Position numbers and translations under genes: made by a program
Part shown: in pieces, positions 44,539-54,151 of the stretch
Layout of the letters: each line of letters begins with the position of its first letter
Numbering within the stretch: the first letter of the stretch is position 1
NCBI GenBank assembly: GCA_001910725.1
Contig: MJGA01000010.1
Location: forward strand, 124,001 to 188,000
DNA from: Phanerodontia chrysosporium
Taxonomy: Eukaryota > Basidiomycota > Agaricomycetes > Polyporales > Phanerochaetaceae
Direction: 5' to 3'
Length of the DNA stretch: 64,000 bases
The notes under the pieces: generated by a model
Databases searched by the model: none
What the model was told of the DNA's origin: nothing
Seen by the model: the letters and a program-made list of their open reading frames with translations, nothing else

Positions 44539-45745
44539 TCACGGAGGGCGGCGATCGCAGCAGCTTGGTCGTCAGACGAGCTGCCAGAAGACGAGGAGGC
44601 CGGAGACGAGGAGTCCTGTGACGAGGTATCCGAAGACGAGGCGCGGACAGCGGCGGTAGCGGGGCGGTTCTCGGCTTGCCCTCGAGGCGGGCACGACAGA
44701 CGCGGGACCAGTGACCCTTCTTGCCGCAGTGATTGCAAACCGAGTCACGGTGCACGGGGTCCGTGGACTTGTGGGACTTCGAGCCGCAGACCTTGCAGCG
44801 GTCCTTCATGACGGCGTCGAACTGGCGCTTGAGATCCGCGCCGGTGAGACCCTTAAACAGCTCGTCGATGTTGGCGGCGTCGATGTCCATCGCGTTCGGG
44901 TCGCGGAAGGCGCGCGTCGACGAGCTAGCCGGAGTCGAGGATGTCTTGCCTTGTTGTGCCAGGAGGTCTTGCGAGAGCTTGTCCTTCGACCGGTCGACGG
45001 CGAAACCCGCGTTCTTGAGTTCGTCGTACGTCTCGGGGCCTTTGCCGGTGGCGGGGTTGACCATGTACGATATCCGTTCGAGGTAGTCCTTATTAAACTT
45101 CGTCCGTAGCCGGGCTGCCAGGTCTTCCGGGGTGAGCTTCGTGCGGCCGGCGAGGGCTTGGAACTCCGCAAAGAACTCCGCGAACCGACGGTTGCCTTGC
45201 GTGCACGCCTGTAGCTTGCTGAGGGCCTCGGCCTTCTCGTCGACGGGCTCGAACCGGTTCTTGAAGGCCTCCCAGAATTGGGTGCGGGAACCTCCGAACA
45301 ACTGAGTGCCGTCTGCTGCCTGTTCGATGTACTGACGCGCCCATTCCGCCGCTTCATCCTGCATGAAGGAGAGAGCGCCGACGATCCACTTCTGGCCGTC
45401 TACCAAGATCTTGCCGGTGTTTGCGTCCCGCTCGAGATTACCGTTGACGTCGCGTTTGCCGAATTTCTCTGGCTGTCCGTCGGCGTAGATGCGATAGGCG
45501 GCGCGGAAGAGTCGGGCCGTGTCTGAACCCTTTCCTTTGAACGGCATGGGCTTCTCGACGAAGGGGAGCTCCTTGTTGGCATTGACCGTTGCGTTGACCG
45601 TTGTCCGATTGGCGCCAATAGTCTGGGCCAGAGTGTTAACCGTGTTTGTAAGTTGCGTCATCGCCTGGGCCATTTGCAGGAGGGCAGCAGAGATGGGGTC
45701 GGGGGGAGCCGGGCCAGGAGGCGCTCCACCGGGAGTGCTCGACAT
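44496..45745 (-). CDS. gag: Gypsy Gag with zinc knuckle, probable one-base frame shift near its end
   Basis: The start at 45745 (MSSTPGGAPP) opens a Gag of about 400 aa: retrotransposon capsid-like region (FKGKGSDTARLFRAAYRIYAD, WARQYIEQAADGTQLFGG, FRAF-type helices) and nucleocapsid motifs CKVCGSKSHKSTDPVH and CNHCGKKGHWSRVC. That frame ends at 44525 in an Arg/Pro-rich tail of unlikely composition. The -1 frame instead carries a Ser-rich linker and a helix (IAALRDQLALIQKQLGGFA) ending at 44496, with the slippery site on its last codons. The switch lies around 44655-44685, so one base has probably been gained or lost there. Confidence 0.8.
44502..44508 (-). promoter_or_regulatory. Predicted -1 ribosomal slippery heptamer
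   Basis: Minus strand G GGT TTT in the frame of the Gag tail, matching X XXY YYZ. It is two codons before the gag stop at 44496, and the -1 frame reads directly into Pol, open from 44538. Confidence 0.65.
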
Positions 45746-46168
45746 ATTGGGGGGACGGGGAGTGTTGGCTCCTGATTGAGCGCGGGAGAGATTAAACGGC
45801 GAGGGAGCGGGTTCGTGGTCGGAGAGGACGGAGCCGAGCGATGTCTCGGGAGATGAGTGGTGGCTGCTGTCCGGGGGACTGCGGTCGGGAGTATTCGGAG
45901 TAGTGGCGGAAGCGCGGGCAAATTCTAGCCGCTGCGCGAAGTGAGGGCGCTCGAATTGGATCTCTCGAGTGTTCGGCGGGAGTTGTGGGGCCGCTGGAGC
46001 GCTTTCTCGATGTGGACAGGGTTGTTCGTCACAGAGAGCGAATTGCCAATCTTCCCCTCGATCGATGAGGTGGCTATCGCGAACTGTATAATCCTCGAGA
46101 TTTCGCGCAAAGAAGTGCGGTCGATTCGAGCAATCGGAATCCAGAGCGACGCGAGATGTATTTATAGA

Positions 46169-46858
46169 CTACTCAAAATATCCAGCCCGATACACAATAT
46201 CTAGTTCACCCACGATGCGGCGAAAGTTGCGCCTTAAACCGACAAACGAAATGTCACCAATCTGAGCGAGACCTAGCTCGTATTGGTGCCACTCCTTAAA
46301 CGTGGTGGTTGGGGCGAGGCGGACGAGCTCGGCGCGGATCTGCTGGAGGCGCTCGATCAGCTGGCAGACGCCGCGTGCGTGGTCGCTGTTTACGAGGTGG
46401 AAGAGGTCGACTTCCTCGACGGCCTTGAGACGCTTGATAGTCGCGTCGAGCTTAGGCGTGAAGATGCCGACGAGGTCGGTGGGGGAATACTTGGGGATGT
46501 CGATGCCGACGGGCTTGCGGGTGATGGGCTCGTATGTCGGGGTGGCGCTGAGGCGCTCTGCCAAACTGAGCTTCGAGGAGGAGGCGACTACGGCGGCCTG
46601 GGCTTCTTGCGCCTCTCGTTGGCGCTGCTCGCGGATGCGGTTGCTTACGCGTTGTTCGGCTTCGCGAGCTTCACGAACGGCGGTCCAGTTGATGGAGGGA
46701 ACGGAAGGCGGAGGTGTCGGGAGCGTGGAGACGTATTTGATGACCGCCTTGACTTTGCGGTCCGTCCACTTGACAGGGTTACCAGCCTCGCGACGACGTT
46801 GGAGGCGGTCGAAGATGCGCTGGGGAATGTGGTCCTTGAGCCGGACGTCTTTTGGCAC
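46169..46858 (-). CDS. Extra ORF between 5' LTR and gag of the gypsy element
   Basis: An intact ORF of 229 codons in sense orientation (start MPKDVRLKDHIPQRIFDRL, stop 46169). Mostly helical and charged, with an Ala/Gln/Glu-rich coiled-coil-like stretch in the middle (REAREAEQRVSNRIREQRQ) and a second conserved-looking half (FKEWHQYELGLAQIGDISF). No zinc finger, protease or envelope-like membrane segment. Function unknown. Its position before gag is unusual for a chromovirus. Confidence 0.6.
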   Translation of the reverse strand: MPKDVRLKDHIPQRIFDRLQRRREAGNPVKWTDRKVKAVIKYVSTLPTPPPSVPSINWTAVREAREAEQRVSNRIREQRQREAQEAQAAVVASSSKLSLAERLSATPTYEPITRKPVGIDIPKYSPTDLVGIFTPKLDATIKRLKAVEEVDLFHLVNSDHARGVCQLIERLQQIRAELVRLAPTTTFKEWHQYELGLAQIGDISFVGLRRNFRRIVGELDIVYRAGYFE

Positions 46859-47001
46859 TGCAAAGAAAGGACCTTAGCAACGTGTACGGAGTGAGCAGGC
46901 TGCTCGACTACGACGTACTCGCTTTAAGCGGAGGGAATAAACTTTTTTAAACGGTATTTTGGGGGAGCGGTAGGGAAAGAATTGCCTAGGGCACCCAAGA
47001 G

Positions 47002-47011
47002 ATCTCGACCT
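47002..47011 (-). promoter_or_regulatory. Primer-binding site, probably self-primed
   Basis: Minus strand AGGTCGAGAT, 2 nt inside the 5' LTR. It does not start with TGG as tRNA-primed sites do, but pairs over 10 nt with the predicted 5' end of the element's own RNA (47144-47135). Confidence 0.6.
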
Positions 47012-47013
47012 AA

Positions 47014-47647
47014 TGTCGCGGAGCTAGGGCTCAACGCTACACGAGGGAGGGCGGATGGGGATGACGACGACGAGGTGCAGCGGAGCGAGTCACGCGGCGA
47101 CGCACAACTTATACAGCTGTCCGTATTGACCAAGAGGTCGAGATGACGGACAGGAGCGAGGGGAGCTACCCTTATATACTACAGTACTCTAGGGCAGGCT
47201 GTACGATTACCTAAGCTGATGGGCAGTGCTTGGCATAGCCAGCGAGGCTGTGACGCGGGCTGCGCGGCGAGGCTGTGCGGGGGCTATGTCACAAGGCTGT
47301 GTCAGCTGACAGTGTCTCGAGGCTGCGTCGGGCCGAGGCTGTGTCATCAGGCTGATCAGCTCGGCGTGTCTCGGCGAGGGGAGTCATCAGGGATGACGGT
47401 GCCTCCTCGGCGATCTGGGGAACCGGTTGCAAGGCAGACCGGTGATCCGGGCAGTGTCTGAGCGCGCGGCGGGATGCGCTGGCGTCTAGGGGTGATGCGC
47501 CATCAGGGCGCTGGCGCTGCGTGGCCAGGCGCTGAGCGTGGGCGGCTAGGACTCCGGACGGCGCGAGGGCTGCTCGCCCGTTGGATTAATCGAGGAAAAC
47601 AGCCAAAAATCGGCGAAAAATAGGGCAGCACCGTCACATCCGTGACA
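47014..47647 (-). repeat. Gypsy 5' LTR
   Basis: Minus-strand promoter: TATATAAG at 47171-47178. About 34 nt downstream the sequence ATCTCGACCT (47144-47135) is the exact complement of the region just inside the LTR (47002-47011), 2 nt from the LTR edge. Confidence 0.95.
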
Positions 47648-49252
47648 GACGACGACTCCGATCTGTCACCGGATCAGTACCATAGCGCCCAGGCATACTT
47701 CTGCTACGCCGCTATGGACTCGGACCACCCTCGCTCGGTCGACGAATGCAAGACTCGCGACGACTGGCCGAAATGGAAGGCCGCCATGGACGCCGAGATG
47801 GCTCAGCTCGAAGCCAACGGCACCTGGAAGAAGGGGGAGCTGCCCCCGGGCCGCAAAGCCATCGGCAGCAAATGGGTCTTTGCCATCAAACGCCACCAGG
47901 ACGGCTCGATCGACAAGTACAAGGCTCGCCTCGTCGCACAAGGCTTTTCTCAAATCGCCGGACAAGACTATTTCGACACCTTCTCACCTGTCGTCCGCCA
48001 GGAAACTTTCCGCGTCGCCACAGCTCTCGCCGCTACCGAAAACCTCGACTCCGACGCACTCGACATCGTTGGCGCTTATCTCCACGGACCGCTCGAGGAA
48101 GAGATCTACATGCGCCAGGCACCCGGCTACGACGACGGATCAGGGCAAGTCTACGTCCTCATCAAAGCCCTCTACGGACTCAAGCAGGCAGGCCGCGTCT
48201 GGAACCACCTGCTCAACCACGTCCTCACAAGCCTCATGGGCTGGACGCGCTCCGAGGCCGACCCTTGCCTGTACTTCAAGCACGAGGGGAAACTCAATAT
48301 GGCCCTCGTCCACGTCGACGACACCGCGCTCTACGGCGAGCGCTCCATCCTCGATCGATTCAAGGCCGACGTCGCGAAACACTTCGCGATCACCACGAAC
48401 GGCACCCTCAGCTCTTTCGTCGGGCTACAAGTCACGCGCAAGAACGGCGCGATTTCTATTCTGCAAACACGCTACCTCGAGACAATCCTCGAACGTTTCG
48501 GCATGCAAGACTGCAAGCCCGTCTCGACGCCGCTGGACCCTGGCGTGAAACTCGAGCCGACGCCCGAAGATCAGACGCCCGCCGATGTACCTTACGCCGC
48601 CGCCATCGGATCCCTCATGTACGCTGCTACCGGCACGCGTCCTGACATCGCCTTCGCCGTCCAGACCCTCTCTCAGTTCACATCGCGCCCGTCCGCCACG
48701 CACTGGACCGCCGTCAAACACGTCTTCCGCTACCTCAAGGGCACGACCGACGTCGGGCTCACTTTCGCAAGACGCGCCGATGACGACATCACCGGCTACT
48801 CGGACGCCGACTGGGCTCAGGCACACGACCGCCGCTCAGTATCCGGCTACGCCTATCTCCTCGCCGGCGGCATCGTCAGCTGGAACTCCAAGAAACAGCC
48901 GACCGTCGCCCTCTCCACCATGGAGGCCGAGTACATCGCCCTCTCCCACGCCGCCAAGGAGGCCGTCTGGCTCCGCCGCCTACTTACCGAATTAGGCTTC
49001 CCGCCCGGCGCTCCCACAGTCCTTCACACGGACAATCAGGCCGCCATCAGTTTCGCGCACGACACTCAATTCCACGCGCGCTCGAAACACATCGACATCC
49101 GCCATCACTTCATCCGCGAGCGGATCACCGACGGTGACATCAAGGTCATCCACTGCGCCTCCGCAGACAACATCGCGGACATGCTCACCAAGGCGCTCCC
49201 GCGACCCAAGCACCGCGCCGCGCTCGCCCTCGCCAACATGGCCACTCGTTGA
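47648..49252 (+). CDS. pol: Copia reverse transcriptase and RNase H
   Basis: Continues the interrupted copia frame after the second GACGA. RVT_2-type RT: NGTWKKGELPPGRKAIGSKW, KARLVAQGFSQIAGQDYFDTF, IVGAYLHGPLEEEIYM, LYGLKQAGRVWN and the catalytic VHVDDTALYG. RNase H: GYSDADWAQAHDRRSVSGY, STMEAEYIALSHAAKEAVWL, HTDNQAAISFAH and KHIDIRHHFIRE. Stop at 49250-49252, immediately before the polypurine tract. No frame break. Confidence 0.95.
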   Translation, partial: DDDSDLSPDQYHSAQAYFCYAAMDSDHPRSVDECKTRDDWPKWKAAMDAEMAQLEANGTWKKGELPPGRKAIGSKWVFAIKRHQDGSIDKYKARLVAQGFSQIAGQDYFDTFSPVVRQETFRVATALAATENLDSDALDIVGAYLHGPLEEEIYMRQAPGYDDGSGQVYVLIKALYGLKQAGRVWNHLLNHVLTSLMGWTRSEADPCLYFKHEGKLNMALVHVDDTALYGERSILDRFKADVAKHFAITTNGTLSSFVGLQVTRKNGAISILQTRYLETILERFGMQDCKPVSTPLDPGVKLEPTPEDQTPADVPYAAAIGSLMYAATGTRPDIAFAVQTLSQFTSRPSATHWTAVKHVFRYLKGTTDVGLTFARRADDDITGYSDADWAQAHDRRSVSGYAYLLAGGIVSWNSKKQPTVALSTMEAEYIALSHAAKEAVWLRRLLTELGFPPGAPTVLHTDNQAAISFAHDTQFHARSKHIDIRHHFIRERITDGDIKVIHCASADNIADMLTKALPRPKHRAALALANMATR

Positions 49253-49258
49253 GGGGAG

Positions 49259-49661
49259 TGTTGAAAGTCGCCCCGACAGGGCGCACTCAAAACCGTCGTG
49301 CAGACGGAAGTCAAAAGCTCCGGCGCGCCCGGAGGGCTAAAGCGCCGAGCGCCCATCAAAAGATGCGCCGTCGGCGTATCCTTACAAGGTCTCGCGGCGG
49401 GACAAGTCTCGCCGCCTTCCCCATTCCTCTTTTCCGCTCTGAGTAATCGTTAGATTAGATTCCGTAGTTATCAATCCCCAGCGCTCCCTTATCAATCCTC
49501 TAGATTAGATTCCGCCTTTTTCAGAGCGAGCATTTTTCATTTGATTATTACCTACTTTAGATACATGGAAGCAAATCTATGTAGGGTATAAAACTCGTAG
49601 AATAATCCCAAAAATATTATCTCGTTGTTCTCCTCCATCCCAGAGTCTGCGCATCACAACA
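49259..49661 (+). repeat. Copia 3' LTR
   Basis: Starts at TGTTGAAAG after GAGGGGAG and ends CACAACA; identical in every stretch compared to 37076-37478, followed by target duplicate TATCC. Confidence 0.95.
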
Positions 49662-49666
49662 TATCC

Positions 49667-50370
49667 CTACCCTATTAATGAACACAAGGAATATTTCGAC
49701 TGGCAATGTAATGTATGTTCAACGTTGGGAGTCTTGCTGCGGGCCGTCGCCCTGAGGCGTGGATGTGAGGTTATAGCGGAAACCCGCTACGGCCACGTGG
49801 AGCTTCGTGGCGTCGGCAGATGCCGGAGGCGCCGCGACTGCCCGGTTTGGACATCGCGCCTCGTGTTACGCGGCCACCTTGTCGAGCGAGGCAGAGTCAC
49901 CGCCATGTGGTAAGCAATCTAGTCTTAGCCTGTTATGTGCCACCTATTTACATAACAACTTCAAAGCTAGATTTACTTCCGCGGGTCCTCGCGGAGCTCC
50001 TTTTGAGTGGGCTATGACCTTTGCCTTCGCTCCGATGATGAGGCTATAAACGGTATCACTTTCTGGCTTACAAGCCCCTGAATGCCATCTTATTGACACC
50101 GCTTATGTCCTAGATTTGCCCCCGCTCCAAAGCCATGCGCTTCGGTTACTCGACGCGTTGTGGCCCAACACGCGATCGATTCCTCGGCGCCGGTCCCTCA
50201 CGACTGGGCTTTGTGTGCACCTCGCAGCTTCAGGCGTTCCTGGCCGTCATGACACTGCACACGCCTTGCTGTCATGCGGAGCCTTGGCGAGCCGTGGTGA
50301 GGCAGACTATATAAGATGGCCGTCCGTAGTCCACTATTCTGCACCTCAGCGATACACGCAAAGCACTACG
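49667..50370. other. Promoter region of C3
   Basis: No gene supported. From about 49790 it is collinear with 7950-8470 (upstream of C1, inverted). TATA box at 50308-50315. The copia nest ends 125 bp before the homology begins, so it marks the left edge of block 3. Confidence 0.5.
50308..50315 (+). promoter_or_regulatory. TATA box of C3
   Basis: TATATAAG followed by ATGGCC, 56 bp before the ATG; conserved before C1 and C2. Confidence 0.65.
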
Positions 50371-51672
50371 ATGACCGTCATCTCAGAGCCCAGTCACTAC
50401 CTCGACTACATCGACTACCTCAACTGCACTTCGTCGCAGGAGCCAGCCTTCTCTGACTGCCTGTTATCCCCATTGCTGGCCTCGGCTCTCGACTTTCCGT
50501 CCGGCTACCAGGCGCAAATCTGGACCGACACCACTTCCACCACCGAGTCGCAGCTTGGCTGCGTCGATCTCTGGGGCTTGACACCAGATACATCTCTGCA
50601 CCCGGTAAGCAGCTCTATGCCCTTCGTTGCACTTGTATTCACCTACCTGAAGCAGGTGGCAAGCGTGAGCGACGCAGCCGGTGACTATCTCCGTTACAAC
50701 GCCGTGTGCGGGGATGACACACATGGCTCGAACACACCTCATGCATCCCCGATTATGAATGCCGAGCCTGCAGGAGAAGAGTCCTCGGTATCTGCTGCCT
50801 GGCAATACAAGCCCTCGACCTCGGCATACACGCTACGCTGCCGGCGAAAACTCGAACTCGGCGACCACAGCAACAGCAACAGCGACCGCGAGAGCGACGG
50901 CAGCGATTTCTGCAGCACTGCACCCGTCCGCCGCCGTCGCCGCCGGCAAAGGCTCACGGGCAAGGCGAAGAAGGCACGCGACGACGAGCGCCCGAAGCGC
51001 AAGCCGAACGGGTACTTCCTGTACCTGCAGGACTACCGCAGCGCGCTGCAGGACAAGAAGAGCTTCGGACTCTCGCACGCGCTCATGCTGCGCGTCGCGG
51101 GCAAGATGTGGTACCAAATTCCGGAAGCGACGAAGACGGCGTACGGCGAGCTCGCCGCGGCGGGCGGAGCACCGTCTGCTGCAACGAGCGTCGACGCGGC
51201 CTTCCGCGAGAAGCAGCACGGTTTCCACGCCGTGTCCGTGCCGCTCGTGCTCGCGGGCATGCGCGCGCTCGTGCGCAGCTGCGTCGACACCGCGTTCGAC
51301 GAGCACCTGACGGAGACGCGGCTCGCGCGCGAGCGCTACACGAGCGTGAACGTATCCCTCGCGCGCGAGGTCGCGGTGCACCGCGAGGAGATCTACGTGC
51401 GCTGGCGCGCTTGGCTCGGCACGGAGGCGCCGCCGCCGCTCCCGCCGCTGTTTGACGAGGCGGAGGCGGCGCTCACGGACCAAGACCTCCGCCCGTTTAT
51501 GCCTGGCGCGTCGCTGCTTCGGCGTGCGCGAAAGGCCGAGGAGCAGCGGTTACGCGAGATCAAAGATGACCCATTGGCTGAGGCGTCTGACGTCGCCCCT
51601 CCGGACCCAATCCCAACACTCGCGCAGGTGATGCCCCTACTATCCGGCTACTCTGAGCCGGTAGTGTGGTGA
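50371..51672 (+). CDS. C3: intact HMG-box-like regulator
   Basis: From the ATG at 50371 (MTVISEPSHYLDYIDYL, shared with C1) the frame is open for 433 codons. An optional 51-nt in-frame intron (50605-50655, GTAAGC...GAAGCAG) matches the position of the C2 intron; if spliced the protein has 416 aa. Residues 185-210 are basic (RRRRRRQRLTGKAKKARDDERPKRK). The HMG-like box follows: KPNGYFLYLQDYRSALQDK, SFGLSHALMLRVAGKMW and PEATKTAYGELAAAGG, closest of the three families to MATA/HMG boxes of fungal mating regulators. A C-family domain (REKQHGFHAVSVPLVLAGMR, VHREEIYVRWRAWLG) follows. An earlier in-frame ATG-like start lies upstream of the TATA box and is not used. Presumed nuclear DNA-binding regulator; the only C copy without frame breaks. 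Confidence 0.8.
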   Translation: MTVISEPSHYLDYIDYLNCTSSQEPAFSDCLLSPLLASALDFPSGYQAQIWTDTTSTTESQLGCVDLWGLTPDTSLHPVSSSMPFVALVFTYLKQVASVSDAAGDYLRYNAVCGDDTHGSNTPHASPIMNAEPAGEESSVSAAWQYKPSTSAYTLRCRRKLELGDHSNSNSDRESDGSDFCSTAPVRRRRRRQRLTGKAKKARDDERPKRKPNGYFLYLQDYRSALQDKKSFGLSHALMLRVAGKMWYQIPEATKTAYGELAAAGGAPSAATSVDAAFREKQHGFHAVSVPLVLAGMRALVRSCVDTAFDEHLTETRLARERYTSVNVSLAREVAVHREEIYVRWRAWLGTEAPPPLPPLFDEAEAALTDQDLRPFMPGASLLRRARKAEEQRLREIKDDPLAEASDVAPPDPIPTLAQVMPLLSGYSEPVVW

Positions 51673-52482
51673 TGCAGAGGCAGTCACCTCTATATTTTGT
51701 CTGTTGTCCTACTCCTCCATGGCCGTCAAACTTCGGCCATTTCCCGGACTGATGCTCCCTGTCCTGTATTCCGGGATGCTATATACCCCTTCCGCTTCTC
51801 GGACTCGCTTAGAAATAGCACTGCTATAGACTCGAATGTTCTTGGAATTAAAGTACCTGTATTTTCCTGCTCCAAGTGTGGGGACGTCGTCGCATGCGTC
51901 GAAGGTCGTTGCCCTCGTGGTGTCGTTTGAAGCCGGCGCTTCGACATGCCTGCTTTAGACTCTGCCCCGACGACGATGGCGACGACAACAACAGGAAACA
52001 CGCTGATGACGGTGATAATGCCCAACAAGTGCTCTCTGTGTAGGCCCCTATCGCAAGCAGAGCATGTTTTCTCGTTGCAGACGATGTCTGCGCGAGGACG
52101 TAGGTACAACGAAGGTATCGTCCACGTCACCACACAGCAGCTCATCTGCCTACCAAACCAGGACTTCCAAGTTTGCAACTCAGCGTCCCCCAAACGCATG
52201 GCAGAGACTAGCATCCTTGGACTACAGCGGCGAAGCCGATTGGATCGCAGGGCACAGGCTCTCCACAGCCTCCGAGGACGCTCGCGGCCTTACAGAGGGA
52301 CAGATCGCCCTCGGAATGTTCCCTAGGAAGGCCTGACTTTGCACATTGTTTGCGTAACATGACCCGTGCCTCGTGTTGCGGAGGCAGATCCTGGGCCTCA
52401 AGGCTGCTCCGTCTGGTTAGTCCCCTCCGCACCAATTTCACAGGCGATGTCCGTGTTCTGATGATGTGCCACCCAGCAGGCA

Positions 52483-52501
52483 TTTTCTAATCTCGATATT
52501 T
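52483..52501 (+). promoter_or_regulatory. Shared 19-bp upstream motif, B3 copy
   Basis: Exact TTTTCTAATCTCGATATTT, about 300 bp before the B3 ATG. Confidence 0.7.
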
Positions 52502-52717
52502 TGCCTACGGTGCAGCGCCCAGGTCCTGCCTTGACGCCACAGGAGGCCGTTGCCCTCCGCGGACATGCTCTGGCCCGCCGGGCGTCGCTGCGACGGCCGG
52601 GCCTGTGCACCCTCCGCGCCCTCTGCAGGCGTCGCGACCGCCTTACACGTTTTCTCACTCTCTCGCTGCACCAGAGTTCTGCTCCCAACATGCCTCATCC
52701 GAATGTCGAGCTCTGCA

Positions 52718-52725
52718 CTTTATAT
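52718..52725 (+). promoter_or_regulatory. TATA box of B3
   Basis: CTTTATAT within GCACTTTATATCCTGCGACC, 75 bp before the ATG; same block in B1. Confidence 0.55.
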
Positions 52726-52799
52726 CCTGCGACCGCTGAGCGACCGCCACAATTGACTGCTCTTACCCGTCACCACACAACTGCGCTGCTATTGTCGAC

Positions 52800-54151
52800 A
52801 TGTCTCGTCAACATTGCTCCTCTACTCCGGACTACAATCAGCCGCACGAACCCGCCCCACCTGCGTATACCCCTCCGCCACACGCCATCTCTACGCCAAA
52901 TGCTGACCCCGACAACCATGCTCCTACCCCATCTTCCACCTCAGCTACCACAGACTCTAACGGCGGGAGCAAGGTCCCGGTGAACAGCTTCATGTACTTC
53001 CGCGCGCACGCCGTGGACATGCTCTGCAAGAAGGGCCTGCACCACGCCCTGTTCGCGATCGCGCGGGACATCTGGAACGAGAAGACATCCGAGGAGAAGC
53101 AGTGGTGGAAGGACCGCCTCGACGAGGCGAATGCACGCTGCTTACTGGAGACAGGCTGCGACATCGTGGGACAGGTCCCGTCGTACCGTATTGCGGATCT
53201 TGATGCCGCGAAGATCGCTGCGCCTGGCAGGGTGGAGGAGCTCTATAGCTGGTACGTCCGCCATCCGCCTCCGATCAAGCCGAGGACGAAGGGCAAGAAG
53301 AGCGCGAAGACGAGGCCAGAGAGGTCGTTTCTGCAGTCCGGCGACCACGCTCCCTCGAATGCCCGACACGGTACGCGGCGAAGGCGTCGGCCAGAGCCTT
53401 GCGTGGTGTTTCCCAGAACGATAGCGACAGCTCGAGGTCGGGGTCGCCTTCGTCGGTCTCGACTGTCCAATCTTCCCTTGGCAGCGACTTCGCGCAAGCT
53501 GCAGCGCCAGCGGTCTATGCTGCTCACCCTACAGCCCCGCCCTGTCCGACGTCGTGCGTCGCCGCGGCCGACCTCGTCTTCCCGGCTGAGCATGGTCAGA
53601 GCTGTCTAGAGCCCTCCATGCAAGTCTACACATCCTCTGAAATCCTCGCAACCCTGCATGCACAAGGCGAGGTCATATCGGTCGATGAGCTCGAGCGAGT
53701 CCTCCTTGACGATGCCTCGATGCCATACCTCTACAACTCACCTGTGCCGCATCAGACGGTGCCCCCGTACGAGAACTTCCCGTACGCGGTTGGGTACCAG
53801 TCAGACTACATCGACCCCGCTGTGGACCTCGTCGACCTGTGTCAAGACCTCCAACTTCTCGAAGCTTCGCAAGCACAATATTGCCTCGATCCAGAAGTGT
53901 GCCTACAGCATGCACAAGACCTCCGTTATGGGTGGGCTTATCCTCAGACATCTGATGATGGCGCAGACGTATCAGACGTGGTAACGCTCTTCAATGTCAA
54001 GCCTGGACTGCTCCCAGTAGCCAGCCCCGTGTTCCGGACTGTTGCAACGCTACCTCTTACGGTGGAACAGAACAGTATGGCACACCGCTCCGAGTTGCCT
54101 GCCGGCATGGAATCGGCCCTGGAGCTATATCCTGGAATGGCGAGATGTTGA
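52800..54151 (+). CDS. B3: HMG-box-like regulator, one frame break
   Basis: The start MSRQHCSS is the same as B1. HMG-like box at residues 59-120: VPVNSFMYFRAHAVDMLCKK and WNEKTSEEKQWWKDRLDEANARC, then VGQVPSYRIADLDAAKI and VEELYSWYVRHPPPIKP, and a basic region. A one-base loss at 53390/53391 (CGGTCC in B2 reads CGGCC) shifts the frame after about 197 codons. The correct continuation (QNDSDSSRSGSPSSVST) stays open to the stop at 54151 and includes QGEVISVDELERVLLDDASM. The C-terminal 80 residues differ from B1 and B2, so the B tails are diversifying. Intronless, putative nuclear regulator. Confidence 0.7.

Larger units (their letters stand above)
40072..47647 (-). mobile_element. Ty3/gypsy chromodomain LTR retrotransposon (chromovirus), nested
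   Basis: Bounded by 634-bp direct repeats that look identical (minus strand TGTCA...CGACA) and flanked by the 5-bp duplication GACGA (40067-40071 and 47648-47652). On the minus strand the order is extra ORF, gag, protease, RT, RNase H, integrase, chromodomain. The polypurine tract (minus AGGAGGGGGG, 40708-40717) adjoins the 3' LTR. It inserted into the integrase/RT junction of the copia element and is the younger of the two insertions. Confidence 0.95.
37076..49661 (+). mobile_element. Ty1/copia LTR retrotransposon, split by a nested gypsy element
   Basis: Bounded by 403-bp direct repeats that look identical, starting TGTTGAAAG and ending CACAACA, and flanked by the 5-bp duplication TATCC (37071-37075 and 49662-49666). 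Order gag, protease, integrase, reverse transcriptase/RNase H identifies copia. Without the 7576-bp insert and one GACGA copy the element is about 5 kb. The purine run GAGGGGAG (49251-49258) directly before the 3' LTR is the polypurine tract. Identical LTRs imply recent insertion. Confidence 0.95.
51673..52799. other. C3-B3 spacer
   Basis: No gene supported. Collinear with 5767-6584 of block 1. Holds the B3 promoter: 19-mer at 52483-52501 and TATA at 52718-52725. Confidence 0.5.

Noticed and set aside
40202..47220. 80-codon ORF in both gypsy LTRs
   Set aside because: Lies in the LTR, opposite to the element's genes, and is identical in both only because the LTRs are identical.
49820..50017. 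Frame ending LPRVLAELLLSGL upstream of C1 and C3
   Set aside because: Conserved as DNA in two copies, but no consistent start and the rest of the frame is not shared; treated as promoter spacer.
50833..51483. 216-codon antisense ORF over C3
   Set aside because: Arg/Ala/His-rich shadow of the sense frame.
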